This document shows, one piece after another, positions 10,367-21,561 of a stretch of 64,000 bases of DNA; position 1 is the stretch's first letter; the number at the start of each line of letters is the position of its first letter. The translations under genes and the position numbers were made by a program. Source of the DNA: Daedaleopsis sinensis (Eukaryota; Basidiomycota; Agaricomycetes; Polyporales; Polyporaceae); the NCBI GenBank assembly GCA_033807695.1, contig CM066300.1, positions 4,092,001 to 4,156,000 of the forward strand, given 5' to 3'. The notes below the pieces were generated by a model. That model saw only the letters and a list, made by a program, of their open reading frames with translations, had not been told where the DNA came from and did no database searches.

Positions 10367-11251
10367 CTATGAAGGCGGAGCCTGGCCATCCTGCCCTTCC
10401 AACTCCAAGCCCTTTTTGAACCCCTCCAGCGTCCTTGCCAGCTTCCCTCCACTCGCCTCGCTCAGCACCATCGCCAGCTGCGCCGCCGGCGCGCTCAACA
10501 ACCCAACGATCTGCGACCTCAACGCGTCGAGCGTGGGCAGCTCAGCCACGCTCTGCACGCCCTCCGCAAGGAACAGCCTCCCCTCGATGACAGCCCCGAG
10601 CAGCTTAAGGTCGGGGATGGCGGTCGGCCGCTGTCTCTTCGGTCTCCGCCCGGGCACGAACGCGGCCTCGGTCGCCTTCTTCTCGTCCGCCAGCTGCTGC
10701 TCCGTCTTCGGCTTGCGCGGGGGCACCGCGCGCTGGAGCGTGCGCAGAATCGCCTTGAGCTGCGGGGGGTCCAGGGTAGGGAAGGAGAGGACGGCGAGCG
10801 AGCCCGTGATGGACTTTGCGAGCTGCTTCTGCGTCGGCTTGTCGAACTGGTTCGCCCCGCGCAGCGCGACACCGAACAGCCCGGTCTTGAGCACGGTGAA
10901 CGTGGGTGCTGCGTCCGCCTGTGGGCGCACCGGAGAGGGTGTTAGGGAGGGCGTGGCAGCAGCCTTGGCAGCAGCAGCAGTGATATCGGCACGGAGCTGG
11001 ATGAGACGGTTGGCGGAGAAGTCGACGTGCTCGAAGAGGATGAGTGGGGCAGTCGAGGTGGATTGGAGGAGGCGGGTGTATTGGTTGTAGAGGTACGTCT
11101 TCCGCTCGGAGTAGTTCCGCGGGACGGTCTTGCGCGGATAGACTACGGGTGGCTTGAGCGAGACGGCATATGTGCGAGCAGGAATGAGTACAGGCCGAGC
11201 AAGGGGCTGCCGCGAAGCTGAGCGTAACATTGCGTTCGACGCGTTCGACAC
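10367..11251 (-). CDS. Mitochondrial large-subunit ribosomal protein uL10m
   Basis: A single-exon protein of up to 294 aa. uL10m forms the base of the L7/L12 stalk of the mitochondrial ribosome. The N terminus from Met8 (MLRSASRQPLARPVLIPARTYA) is rich in Arg/Ser/Ala with no acidic residue, as expected of a matrix-targeting presequence; Met1 only adds SNASNA, so Met8 may be the real start. Conserved features follow: PRKTVPRNYSERKTYLYNQY, LILFEHVDFSANRLIQLRAD (the family's beta strand and helix), TGLFGVALRG, and the C-terminal helix QIVGLLSAPAAQLAMVLSEA, typical of L10 (GxLxxPxxxLaxxL). The gene ends 180 bp from FIP1 in convergent orientation. Gene name in yeast numbering would be MRPL11; I leave the symbol empty. 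Confidence 0.85.
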   Translation of the reverse strand: MSNASNAMLRSASRQPLARPVLIPARTYAVSLKPPVVYPRKTVPRNYSERKTYLYNQYTRLLQSTSTAPLILFEHVDFSANRLIQLRADITAAAAKAAATPSLTPSPVRPQADAAPTFTVLKTGLFGVALRGANQFDKPTQKQLAKSITGSLAVLSFPTLDPPQLKAILRTLQRAVPPRKPKTEQQLADEKKATEAAFVPGRRPKRQRPTAIPDLKLLGAVIEGRLFLAEGVQSVAELPTLDALRSQIVGLLSAPAAQLAMVLSEASGGKLARTLEGFKKGLELEGQDGQAPPS

Positions 11252-12087
11252 CGGTCACTCTGAGCTGGAGGCGGCCAGTGCCACAAGCTCAACGGGCGCT
11301 CGTTTCAAAATCGCCTCTCCGAATATGGAAGGTGCTGTGAATGGAGTGGTCCACCGCAGCGTCCTCAGGATCCCTAGCACTAGATACGGCCTGGAATATT
11401 TGTGGTCCTCCATGATACTATTTGCAACGCTGCTCCCGCTATAACGCATGTAATGGTTCGAGCTGTCAGCACTGGTAAGGTCTACACCCACCAGTGAGTA
11501 CTGGGACACCAGTAGTACTTGTAACGGTCACAACTTTCCTGGCTACAGTATGAGCTCCGAATCAGTAGCCACAGTGACAAGACACATTGCAAGAGTACTT
11601 ATTTATTATGCAACTGATTCCTCCAGTCAGAAGACCCCAACGGAACCTTTACTTAATGCAAAATGGTGAATTGTCATCAGGGAGAGTCGTTGGGCGCTTC
11701 TGCCACAGACAGCTTCGCCGCATGGGCGCTATAAATGTCGCCCCTCTCAGATCCTCTCTTTCGCTAATTATTCGTTGCCTATTCATCTGTGTCGCAGGTA
11801 CGGTCTATGCTAGCTAGGGAAAGCTAATAATGAAACTTATGTGCAAGCTGCTCATTAGGAAACGCACTCAACTGCCCTAACATTGGTACAATCTACATTT
11901 CTGCGCCTTTGCCACTGGCACCATCATGGCAAATCCACGATCAATCCTGGGGCGACGTCAAGTCAACATTAACCAAACCATACCCCTTGTCGTCACGCAT
12001 CCGTATACCTAAACCTTTATAAGAGCCCGGTGAGGCACTTTCACCTACTTTCTCTCGTATATTTCATCAATCCCCTCCTACCTTCTC
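11252..12087. other. Intergenic region, upstream of uL10m and of the BTB gene
   Basis: 836 bp between divergent starts. The only clear element is the TATA-like box listed separately. The part 11455-11525 holds copies of a gtactg/agtact type word that recurs in other non-coding stretches of the window. No coding potential seen. Confidence 0.5.
12018..12022 (+). promoter_or_regulatory. TATA box of the BTB gene
   Basis: The sequence tttataagagcccgg contains TATAA 66 nt before the BTB start codon at 12088, followed by a pyrimidine-rich stretch with tcatcaatcccctcct. Position and context fit a TATA box with a short 5' UTR. Confidence 0.55.
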
Positions 12088-13626
12088 TTGACGACTCTTG
12101 CGTCTATGTCGTCGTCAAACGCCACACCCCAACTTCAAGTTCCACCTCGCGTCGCGTCATCTCCCTTCGACAAATCCACAGCCGATCTCATTCTTCGTAC
12201 ATCTGATCATGTACAGTTCAGAGTTTATTCACAGATTCTGAAGATTGCCTCGCCGGCTTTCGAGGCGATACTCTCCCTCCCTCACACTCCAGAGAATCGT
12301 GATCAGATCATCGAAACCGAATGCCCTATCATGGACGTGTCTGAGGACATGAAAACCCTCGACATACTGCTCCGTATCTGCTACCCAATTGAGCAAGATC
12401 AACGCCCCCAGCTTCTGGACGAAACTGAGCGAGCGTTGAAGGCGGCGATGAAGTATGAGATGGCGCGACCTGTCGAGGTCCTCACAGAAAATATCAAGCT
12501 CAGTGCATCGTCGAAGCCGTTCGGAGCATGGGCAGCCGCCTGCCGTCTGGGCTCTGAACGACTAGCAAGACACGCCGCCGACCGAATTTTGTGCTCCAGT
12601 GACGTAGACACTCGCTTCTTGGAATGCTCTGCGGGACCGTCCGCCGGGGACTATCACCGCCTCCGGGAGTACCTCAACGGTACTCGGAGTCCCAGGGCAC
12701 CTCTCCTCACTAGCATTCCCAGCCCCACCACTAATCGCCCGTCGGACACTGCGAGTACAGGTCGGTCCCCAGCTGTGAACATCGAACAGATGCCCTTCCC
12801 GGACCTTGTCTGCCGCTCCTCCGACGGTGTCTGCTTCGAGGTGCACAGAGGTATCGTCGCCGCGGCTTCTCCCCGGCTTCATGAGATGATCACATCCATA
12901 CTTCCCGACTGCTCCAGCGCATCGCCGGACCTTCCTGTCCTGCCCCTGGACGAGCGGAGCAGCACCCTCGCCACCCTTCTGCGCATGTGCTACTGCTCCG
13001 CCACCGTTGAGCTCCCAGCACACCCAAAAGACTACGCCGCTCTCGTCTGCGCAGCGGACAAGTACTCGATGGACCGTATCCGACACAAGCTGCAGAGGAA
13101 GTGGGCGGTCGTCTGCAGGCCCGCGCCGCTAGACGCGTACTTCGCCGCGGCGGGCGCGGAGTGGAAGGAGGGTGCGGCGCAGGCGGCGCGATACGTGCCT
13201 TGGCAATACCCCCACTCTGAAATGGAGCTGCCCTACACAGCTGCGATGGAGGATGCGCCGGCCATCGCGTACCAGCGGCTGATCTTATACCACCGGTCCT
13301 TCAGACGGGGTGTATTGGGTGTGCTGTGGGAAGCACCCCAGGGTTATCGGGACTTCCTGATAAAAAATACCGCTTTCGGCCCTGAACGCCATGTCGACAG
13401 CAAGTGCTGTGATGAAGTTCTAGCTTTGTTGGAAGCGGTCGAACAGGAATTGCCTCGACAATGCCACCGCTCTCACGGGCAGATGGTTGGCTTGTCGCGT
13501 CTGCATGATATCACGCTTCGAGCTCAGCGGAATCTAGAGAAGGTCGATTCGGAGTTGCACTCGAGTGTAATACTTAATCACAAACTGAGCACCATGAAGT
13601 GTCTTCAGGTCGATTTTGGACTATGA
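12088..13626 (+). CDS. Protein with two BTB/POZ-like domains
   Basis: Intronless, 512 aa. The first BTB-like domain (about residues 25-130) starts PFDKSTADLILRTSDHVQFR, followed by VYSQILKIASPAFEAIL and a family-like helix LDILLRICYP. The second (about residues 240-345) starts FPDLVCRSSDGVCFEVHRGI, then VAAASPRLHEMI and LATLLRMCY. Each shows the order: strand DL.xxSsDGv.F.vh, a helix with LxxaSPxF, and the ILLRxCYP helix. Such proteins are greatly expanded in Agaricomycetes; their usual role would be as Cul3 substrate adaptors or oligomerisation modules, but no partner or substrate is known here. The C-terminal 160 residues are helical with no known domain. A second possible start is the Met at 12106, six codons later. 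Confidence 0.85.
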   Translation: MTTLASMSSSNATPQLQVPPRVASSPFDKSTADLILRTSDHVQFRVYSQILKIASPAFEAILSLPHTPENRDQIIETECPIMDVSEDMKTLDILLRICYPIEQDQRPQLLDETERALKAAMKYEMARPVEVLTENIKLSASSKPFGAWAAACRLGSERLARHAADRILCSSDVDTRFLECSAGPSAGDYHRLREYLNGTRSPRAPLLTSIPSPTTNRPSDTASTGRSPAVNIEQMPFPDLVCRSSDGVCFEVHRGIVAAASPRLHEMITSILPDCSSASPDLPVLPLDERSSTLATLLRMCYCSATVELPAHPKDYAALVCAADKYSMDRIRHKLQRKWAVVCRPAPLDAYFAAAGAEWKEGAAQAARYVPWQYPHSEMELPYTAAMEDAPAIAYQRLILYHRSFRRGVLGVLWEAPQGYRDFLIKNTAFGPERHVDSKCCDEVLALLEAVEQELPRQCHRSHGQMVGLSRLHDITLRAQRNLEKVDSELHSSVILNHKLSTMKCLQVDFGL

Positions 13627-13896
13627 TACTGGTATCGTGGCTAGGTTAGACACTAGCAGCTCAGTCGCTACTGATGCAGTTAAAAGTCATTGGCCCTCTA
13701 TTGATCCATCTGGCTTAACACGAAGGAGGACGAACACAGCATGACTCCGTGGGGTGAGTAAGTATCAGTATAATTCCGACATAATACATGACGATGACCT
13801 TCTTCAAGACATTACATTCCAGTGCCTCTACCAAGCCTCTACAGGCGGGACTTGCTTGATAAGCAAAGAGCTTTGCTACTGACGGGTGACATGCGT

Positions 13897-15319
13897 TCAA
13901 TCCTCAGGGACCACCTTAGAATGCTGTATAACAAATGTTAAGAATGGAACCAATCTCATGAGCAGTTGAGGTGCGCACCTTGCTACTATCGAAGCCGTCA
14001 AGCCCAGCTGCTACACGAGCGCCGGCAACCAACGAACTCCAATCGAGAACATCGAAACGTGGATTGCCGACTTGAACTTGATTCGCGTGGAGTGCTCGTG
14101 CGGTGAGCATGTGCTGGTGTGCAGCGTCCTGGATACGAAGTTGGTGCAAAGTCGTGACGATCAGTCAATGTCTGATACTTACCAACGCTGGCATGGGGGC
14201 ATTCATCTCGGACGCCAACTTGCGAATGTGGGTAGAATCTTTCAGGCCGCCATCGATGGCGAACCCCTTCGTACCGTCAAAGTGGTCATGTACCATCTTG
14301 TCCCCATAGCTGATCAATCTGCGGCGTATGTGAGTTTACGCCGTCACTGCGGACCAAGTGGCCTTACGGTGGCGCTGGCATGAGGTCCTTGATCAGCTGG
14401 TTCACCGCTGACGCACCGATACCCGCCTTCTCCGAAAGAGTAAATACTTCAGCGAGGAGCTCAAGGGAGCCGAGGATTAGAGAGTTGCCGATCAGCTTGA
14501 ACGTCGGGGCTGTAAGAGACATACGCTCAGAATGCACTGTTTATGAGTGCACGAATTATGAACGTACCCTTCTCGACATTGCCGCCTAGGTCCACGAGCT
14601 TTCTGCCGATGGCAGGGTGCAGAATATGAGAAACCTCTTTCTTTGAACGATAGTCTCCAGACATGATTACGATGAGCTGAGCCGCTGCCGCTGCTACAGG
14701 TGCCCCGAATACGGGCGCAGTGATGAAATGAGTGTGTGGGACGCCAGACAAGAGGGTGTCGAGCTCAGCTGCCAAGATCTCCCTTCAGAATCACACAGTG
14801 ACAATAGCACGCGCAACTGGATACATACCAGCAAGAGTTGGGTAAACAGTACTCGTCTCGACGAAAATCTTGTTATTGGAAGGCTTGGATTTCTACATAC
14901 ATCATAGGTCATGTTCTGACTTTAAGCTGTGCGCAGAGACGCGCACATACCTGAAGTGCCTTCTGGAAGGTCTGGTACACACTGCGGACGACCTCATCGG
15001 TAGCAAGGTTGGTGATAATGATGTCTGCCTCGGTTGCAACTTCCTCGAGAGAGTCCGCGATTGTGATCGCTTCGCTGCCCAATTCCTTGGAGAGATCCTC
15101 GGCCTTGCCCCGTGTGCGGTTCCATACGAGGAGCGGGAGTGAGTCGTGAACATGCTGTTTACGCCACTTGGCTAGATTGCGGGCCATCGGGTAGCCCATG
15201 GCGCCCAGGCCGACGAACGCGATCTGACTGCCATGATGACCGGGGGTAGTAGGACGAGAGAAGGGGTTCGTCTCAGAGTGCTGGACGTGGAGGTGGTGGG
15301 CGTGACCTGGCCTGTCCAT
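13897..15319 (-). CDS. 3-hydroxyisobutyrate dehydrogenase-like NAD(P)-binding oxidoreductase
   Basis: Beta-hydroxyacid dehydrogenase family. The Rossmann motif is QIAFVGLGAMGYPMARNLAK (GxGxMGxxM). LPLLVWNRTRGKAEDL is the cofactor-specificity strand, with Asn-Arg after it favouring NADP(H). Later family blocks: VETSTVYPTLA, THFITAPVFGAPVAAAAAQL (substrate-binding GAPVxxA block, usually D/S-A-P-V-S-G), then GNSLILGSLELLAEVFTLSEKAG with the catalytic-Lys position taken by GNSL (classical GxxxxxKxxxN motif appears as FKLIGNSL, Lys and Asn present). Six or seven exons: 15319-14951, about 14887-14831, about 14780-14565, and on to the exon with HQHMLTARALHANQ. The last exon is either a read-through to 13916 or, more likely, spliced at a GTGCGC donor after DGFDSSK to end HSKVVPED at 13897. 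Substrate unknown. Confidence 0.82.
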
Positions 15320-15607
15320 GGTGGTGGTTGTCGACGAAGACGAGATACGACGGCGAGCTGAGAATCCAGCTGTGAATGCCCCAGATGGTCAATCAGTAGA
15401 TACACAACGTCATAGCCACGTGCATTGCCCCTATTCTAGGGTCCCGGACACGCGTTATTTGGCGGTGTTGACGCGCAGTGAGATAGACGCGGGAGGCCGG
15501 GAGGCGCCGAGATTGCCATGGCTGGTTGTGTCGGGACGGGCGCTATTCACAAGTGTCATCTCCAGCCTCCTCTCGCTCTCTGGCCTGCCCTCATCTCCTC
15601 CGCCTTC

Positions 15608-18600
15608 ATGCAGGCGTACCAGCAGGCCTATGCGCCTGCCAACAAGGGCACCCTTGTTCCCGGCCAGACAATCACCGTCAACAAGTACACCGTCGTCGTC
15701 GAACGCTACCTCAGCCAAGGTCCGCCTGTCGTTGCTAGATCGTCCCGCCATCTCACACAGACCTTGTCCCAGGCGGCTTCGCCCACGTCTATCTTGTCAG
15801 AACCGCTCAGCCGGTCTACAACACTACCCATCATGTGCTCAAGCGTATCGCCGTTCCGAACGAGACGATGCTTTCTGAGGTCAAGAAGGAGGTCGACATT
15901 ATGGTGACTATACACCCATCTCCACTCTCGTTCTCGTATGAACGTATGTTCTGCAGCGAATCCTCAAGGGCCACCCCAACATAGTTTTCCTCATTGATGC
16001 TGCTTGGCATCGTATGGCCAATGGCACGTACGAGGTCTTCATCCTCATGGAGTTCTGTCCCGGAGGAGGCATCATCGACATGATGAACCGTCGCCTCCGC
16101 GAACGTCTTACAGAAGCCGAGATCCTCACCATATTCGTCGAAGTATGTGAAGGTTTAGCCGCCATGCACGCCCTCAAGCCCCCCATCCTACACCGCGACT
16201 TGAAGGTTGAGAACATCCTCCAAGCCTCGTCGACCTCCTACAAGCTATGCGACTTTGGCAGTGCTACCCCGGTACAGAAGGTCCCCACCAACACACAGGA
16301 GCTCCGCATGCTTGAAGCTGACCTCAACCGACATACAACTCTACAATACCGTGCTCCAGAGATGATTGACGTACATCTTCGGCGTCCTATCGACGAGAAG
16401 AGTGACGTTTGGGCGTTAGGAGTTCTTCTCTACAAGCTCTGCTATTATACCACCCCGTTTGAAGAGCACGGACCCCTCGCAATTCTTAATGTGCAATACA
16501 GGACACCCCCGTATCCCGTATATTCTGCTCAGATGAACGGCGTGATAGGTCCGTCGTACAATAAACCCCTACGAGAGTCGTCCTGACAACCTTTCAGGTT
16601 CCATGCTTAAGGAGCATGGGGCACAGCGCCCCTCTGTGTTCGAGATCCTCCAACATGTCCACACGCTTCGAGGCACAAAGTCGAAGTTCACATACAACAT
16701 CCCCGCCAAAGAGCCATTGTCACCTCGTTCTCTGCAAGCACCACTCCAGGCCCTTTCCCCAAACATTGCAACCAATCCTCTCGATGATCTCGTGTCGTAC
16801 AAATCACAGCAACCTCCTGCAAAGAATGCTGGTGTTGAGGCTCGTGAGAAGGTCCTGGAGGCGATTGCTCCCATGCGACGTGGACGACCGTCCCAAGGGC
16901 AAGGCATGAAGTCATCGTCGCGACCATCTAGTCCGGAAAAACCTGTGACATTTGAGACCAAGTTCGGAGAGGAAGACGATCGCACATGGAAGGGCTTGCG
17001 AGTAGCAAGGTCAGGACTTCCGTCTGACTCGGCATCCCTAGCTAGTAAGACGGGTGCGGATGCTTGGAGCATCGGGTCGCGTCAATCAGCTCAGAATCCT
17101 GACAACTCGGATCGACGCGTCTTCGATAGCGACTTTTCATCGAGCTTCGGGAGCAAGTTCGCTCAAACATCTCGCTCATCACCCACCAGCAAACCCTTGG
17201 AGGGTAGTTCCTCTGGTTTCGGAGATGCTTTCGATCCCTCGAAGTTCGCCTCCTCGTCATCACCGCCCACCAGTTCTCGTCCAGCATTACCTTCACAACC
17301 TTCGCGCCTGCGACAGAGTCGAATAGGCATTGACGCTTTCGACGGGCTAGGACTTTCCGCCCAGCCGCAGCCTCCTACGCTAGGTGAGGCAAGGATGAGT
17401 CGCACGGGCTTGGCGAGTTTTGGCACATCATCTTCATCAAAAACCCCTTACAACCTCGCACCTCCGATCGCGAGTGGGCTCGGGACGTCTAACACAACTT
17501 ACCGACCACCGAGTGCACATGCTTCGCGCCCACAGCCTTCACAAGTGCAACCGCAGTCCAGCAACCTTTCTCCCATACCTCTGCCTGCACAATCATGGCG
17601 CCAGCACGTCAAGGGACCATCCACATCGCAGGAATATCTGCCAGCGGAAGAACGCTTTCCCTCACTCGAGGACCTTGATCGAACATTCGCCTCTCCCTCA
17701 CCAAACACTCAAGCAGAGAAGCCGCCATCATTGCCCCCTCGTGGATCAGACCGGCCACCGTCGCGGAACAGCTACATGGGCGCATCTGGTACCAGCAGCG
17801 GACCGAGCCAGATTCAAGGCTTGAACGTGAAAGGCGGTCGGTACGCTGGAGTCCGTTCACAACAGGTTACTGGGACAGCGATGCGCGAGGCTCGCGCACC
17901 AGGATCGCGCCAGTCTACGTTCGTCCGACACACCGAGTCAACAGCGCCCAAGACGGAGGATGGCCCGAACAGGCCGGTGCCTCAGCCGCCCTCTAGCAGG
18001 CCTCCGCTTGAGCGGAAGCACAGGAGCTCAGTGTCGATGAAGACCACAGCGCAAGCGCAAGCGCAATCTTCGATCGATATGTCTTCGGGATCGGGTCCCT
18101 CGCCCTCACTCCTCCAACGACCACAAGCGTTGCCGCAGGATTGGCTCACTGGCAACGACGAGGGCATGGGCGGCCCGCTCGGGGTACGAACCACCGGCTT
18201 GTCGACGTCGCAACAAGACCAGCCTGTTTTGCGCGAGTCTCCTAGCAAGCGTGCAAGCTACATCGAGCGCAGTCCGATCGCGCTACAGAAGCCACTGGAG
18301 GCAGAGAACGTGGTACCCACCCTGGCGCCTGCGCAGTCGGCGACCACGGAGTTGGAGCGCGAGTGGAACATGGCCCTCGACAGGCTGGACCAGATTCCCG
18401 CTGGCAAGAGCGATCGGGAGAAACAGCGGAAGTCAGAGGAGCGCAGGTCGACGAGGGAGGAGAAGCGACGATCGAAGTCGCCCGCAGTCACGAAGGCGTT
18501 CATCACGCGCAACGACGTAAACACCTCTGGGCTTGGACTGCAGATACCCTCTGGGACTGGGGCGGCGACGCGCCAAAGCAAGACTCCGTCCCCGGGCGGG

Positions 18601-20088
18601 TTCACGGATAGCTGGAGTCCGGCACCGTCGCCAAAGCGATCGAAGCCGAAGCAAGGCTCCATGTCCTCAGGGAGCGAGGAAGGTCCGGAGGATGCGAGTG
18701 GGTATGTGCCAAAGGCCGGAGTGGGCGAGAAGGCGAAGGCTGCGAATAAGGGCGGCTCGCATATTAACGGATCTGGCATGGTGCCTCCTGCAGACGGCCA
18801 GAAGAGGCGAAGGCCGAGGAGCAAAGGCAGGCAGAGCTCCGTGCATGATTTGGTGGATTTGTGGGGAGGAGCAAGCAAAAGCCCGACGCTGCCTACGCCC
18901 ACCGGTACGAAGAGGACTTCGGCGATCTTGTCCACGTCTTCGACAACAATGATGCCCCCACCGCTGACGAGCAAGCCTCGCTCCACTTCTCCGCAGCCGA
19001 TCTCGACCCCCGCCCCGACTGGTGGCCAGTCTTCCACGCTGACGGGCGGGCCATCCCCGAGCAAGCATCGCAAGGAGCCGTCCTCTCAAGCTGTTTCGCG
19101 CCGCGTGGCCGCGCCTCAGTCATCGAAGGTCGCAGAGTCTGGCCGGTCACGCCCTGCATCAATGTTCATCGCTCCCGTACCATCGTCCAAGAGCACACCC
19201 GGAGGGATGGGCGTCCCCTCCTCGACTGAAGCGGCGGCCTCCTTTGCCCAGCAGGCGCTCTCCCCTCCCGACAACCCGCGCCCCAAAGGAGCGAGACGGA
19301 GCTCGATCTCGGACATGGTGCAACTCTACGAGACCATCGGCGTGACGAAGCCCGGCCCGGGACTCCCCGCGAAACCCGCTGCACTATCGCTCAAGACACA
19401 CCAGAGCATGAACAGCACCGCGTCCTCCGACTACACGCTCGCCTCACCGTCTGCTGCAGCCACGCGCTTCCCGAAGCTGTCCCCCACGTCCTCCCCGGTC
19501 TTGACGAAGGCGAACCTCGCCGTGCCGGAAGACACCGGGCGCTCGCAGTACGGACGCGAGTTTGCGAGGCACCGCACGTCTCCCACCGGGCTGCCCCCGC
19601 GCTCGTCGCCCGTCGGCCGGCTGGAGACGCCATACACGAGTGCGTTCACGTCTGGCTCCGAGGCCCCGCCCGTCTCGTCGTCGTCGCAGGCGCATGCCCA
19701 AGCCCCCGCTGCGATCAACGGCCTGCCATCCCGTCGGTCACCCCTCCCCCAGGAGCTCGCACGCGACCAGCAGCCGTCTCGCGCGTCCATGGCATCCGTC
19801 AACGCCATCGGGACCGGCGCTGGCAGCAGCAAGGCGGACATGGGCCCGCCGCCGTCGCCGCGCATGGATCGGAAGCTGTCGACGCAGTCGCAGTCGAACC
19901 AGCTGGAGGCGCCAAGCGCGAACGTGGACGTGCGCTCGCCGTCGCCCGAGAAGCCGTACCAGGGCGTGTCGAAGCTGATCGATAGGTGGCAGCGTGTGGT
20001 GGACGAGACCGCGCCTGCGGCACCGCGCCGTGGGGGTGTCCCCCCGCGGCGAGCGGGGATGGTCAGTGGGGGTTCGGGGCGCGGGTGA
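15608..20088 (+). CDS. Ark/Prk (AAK1/GAK-type) serine/threonine kinase
   Basis: Family kinases phosphorylate endocytic coat proteins and control cortical actin patches. Four exons (15608-15719, 15773-15903, 15957-16548, 16598-20088) total 4326 nt, giving 1441 aa. The kinase domain begins ITVNKYTVVVERYLSQGGFA (glycine loop GGFAHVYLV, the family's form), has VLKRI with the catalytic Lys, HRDLKVENIL (catalytic loop), CDFGSAT (DFG), the NAK-family activation segment HTTLQYRAPEMIDV, and SDVWALGVLLYKLCY. The domain ends QRPSVFEILQHV. The remaining 1100 residues are Ser/Pro/Gln-rich, disordered, with no folded domain, and include a repeated motif SSVHDLVDLWGG / SSISDMVQLYE and a last conserved-looking block YQGVSKLIDRWQRVVDE, likely docking segments. 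Start at 15608 (MQAYQQAYAPANKGTL) chosen because the sequence upstream lacks family similarity; an in-frame Met at 15518 exists. Confidence 0.9.
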
Positions 20089-20541
20089 GCGTGCTGGCTC
20101 GAGGGGGTTGGGGTTGGCAGGGTTGGACGTCGAGTTGCATATGGTGGATGGACAGTTCCTAGCTATCTTGGACGCACGGAGTGCTCATGATCACTGGAAT
20201 GACTGTTATGCACGTACAACCGTTCTCGTGCTCCGCATTGGGTGACTACTTGATACCAGTAAGATACTTGCATTATTGTATAGGGTGAGTGCTACGCGGT
20301 GCATATATATAGGAGTGCTGGGAGGAGCGGTCAGGAGTACACAAGCGAATAGGATGCATAATAAGTTATCCACAAAGCAACGTGACGGTCCGAGCAAGGA
20401 GACTAACTCTAACTCTACGCACTGCAATGGTTGACATGAGATCAAGAAGGCATGAGTGGTTGGTCCCACATAATACGGAAATAGTACCTTCGGACAGATG
20501 GCTCCCGTTACGGCGACAACGGGCTGCGTCGCAGAGGCCCT
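20089..20541. other. Intergenic, between convergent kinase and copper transporter genes
   Basis: 453 bp holding the 3' ends of two convergent genes. It includes a short atatatata run at 20303-20312. No coding potential seen. Confidence 0.5.
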
Positions 20542-21561
20542 CTACTGGCGCCCCAACAGCAGCTCCCTGGCGACGTCCCGCCCGCGACCGTGCTCCCAGG
20601 CATCCTCGTCTTCGGGGTAGACATTCGCCTTCACGCGTTCTGTGTCTCCCGAGATGCCCATCTGGACGGCTGCGGCGTCCGCGCGCGCGAGGTTGGAGTG
20701 GTTGGGATGTATGAATATATTCTCGGGCTTTGACTTTGCGCGGGGCCGGCCCATCCGCGGAGGATATGAGCATGCGGAATCGGAGGCGAAGTGGTCGGTG
20801 CTGGGGGAGTCGAGGAGGGGTTCTTTTATGTTCTCTGTGCTGGAGACATAAACCGAACATCGGTGATGGTACGTGTGAGCATAGGTATGGGAGACGTACT
20901 CGTCACCGTGCACCGACCGTGGGGCAAGGTCAGAATACTCGATCACGAATTGGCCCGCTGCAAGAGTGGTGACCTGGACACAGTGAGCTCATCTATCTGG
21001 GTCTGGTCACCGAGCAGCACTCACCGCGATGAGTATGAGCCTGTACGATGTTCAGAATTTACCTCGTTCGGCCAGAAGATAAAGAGAGCACTCACCACAG
21101 ACTGAACGTCATTCCGATGAGCATGTAAAGCCTAGCAACGTGCCCGCCATTCAGCGTCGCTACACATTCGCGCGATCCCTTTTCCGACCCGACACGTACA
21201 GTCTGTCAAAAGTGACGAGCCAGTACAGACATGTACGCCATAGCGCCGTGCCGAGGCGTGACGGCCGGCGCGAGAACGGGGTCCACTGCTTCGCTAGTGC
21301 ATAGGTGAGGATCCTAGGACACAAGTTTGCGGGCAGTTTCAGCTTCAGCATGTGGGCTGCTTGAACGGTAGGACACTGGGACAGGTGGGCAGCGGGGCCG
21401 AGAGCAGCTCACCTCTCAGAGACGCAGATGGCGACGGTGAGACACGCGGCAAGGAAGAAGGGCCACGCGGAGTCGAGGTGCAGGCCGTCGATGAGAACGT
21501 GCTCGCCATAGAGGCCAAAGTGGAGGTGGTCTTGCCAGCCACTCTCCTTGTCCATCTTCAT
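20542..21561 (-). CDS. CTR-type copper transporter with long C-terminal tail
   Basis: Ctr proteins are trimeric Cu(I) channels. Exons at 21561-21413, 21313-21200, 21131-21096, 21040-21025 (16 nt) and 20973-20542 total 747 nt, giving 248 aa. A 60 nt stretch (GTACGT...CTCCAG, about 20904-20845) can be spliced out in frame, giving 228 aa. N terminus MKMDKESGWQDHLHFGLYGE is short and Met-containing. TM1 is WPFFLAACLTVAICVSE. TM2 is LLYMLIGMTFSLWLILIA and carries the family's MX3M (MLIGM). TM3 begins VTTLAAGQFVIEY, where only the second half of the GX3G motif is clear. The tail of about 100 residues is hydrophilic (RMGRPRAKSKPENIF, DTERVKANVYPEDEDAW) and unusually long. Splice junctions are all in phase, and MX3M plus topology support the family; TM3 is the weakest part. 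Confidence 0.75.
21025..21040 (-). other. 16-nt micro-exon of the CTR gene
   Basis: Flanked by a CTGTACAG-type acceptor and a GTGAGT donor. It supplies the last nucleotide of a Trp codon plus codons for LILIA, linking TM2 to TM3 in phase. Skipping it would shift the frame. Confidence 0.6.

Noticed and set aside
16569..19865. Many minus-strand frames of 70-270 codons across the kinase tail
   Set aside because: They are shadows of the 1100-residue Ser/Pro-rich coding exon on the plus strand, whose codon composition suppresses stops on the other strand.
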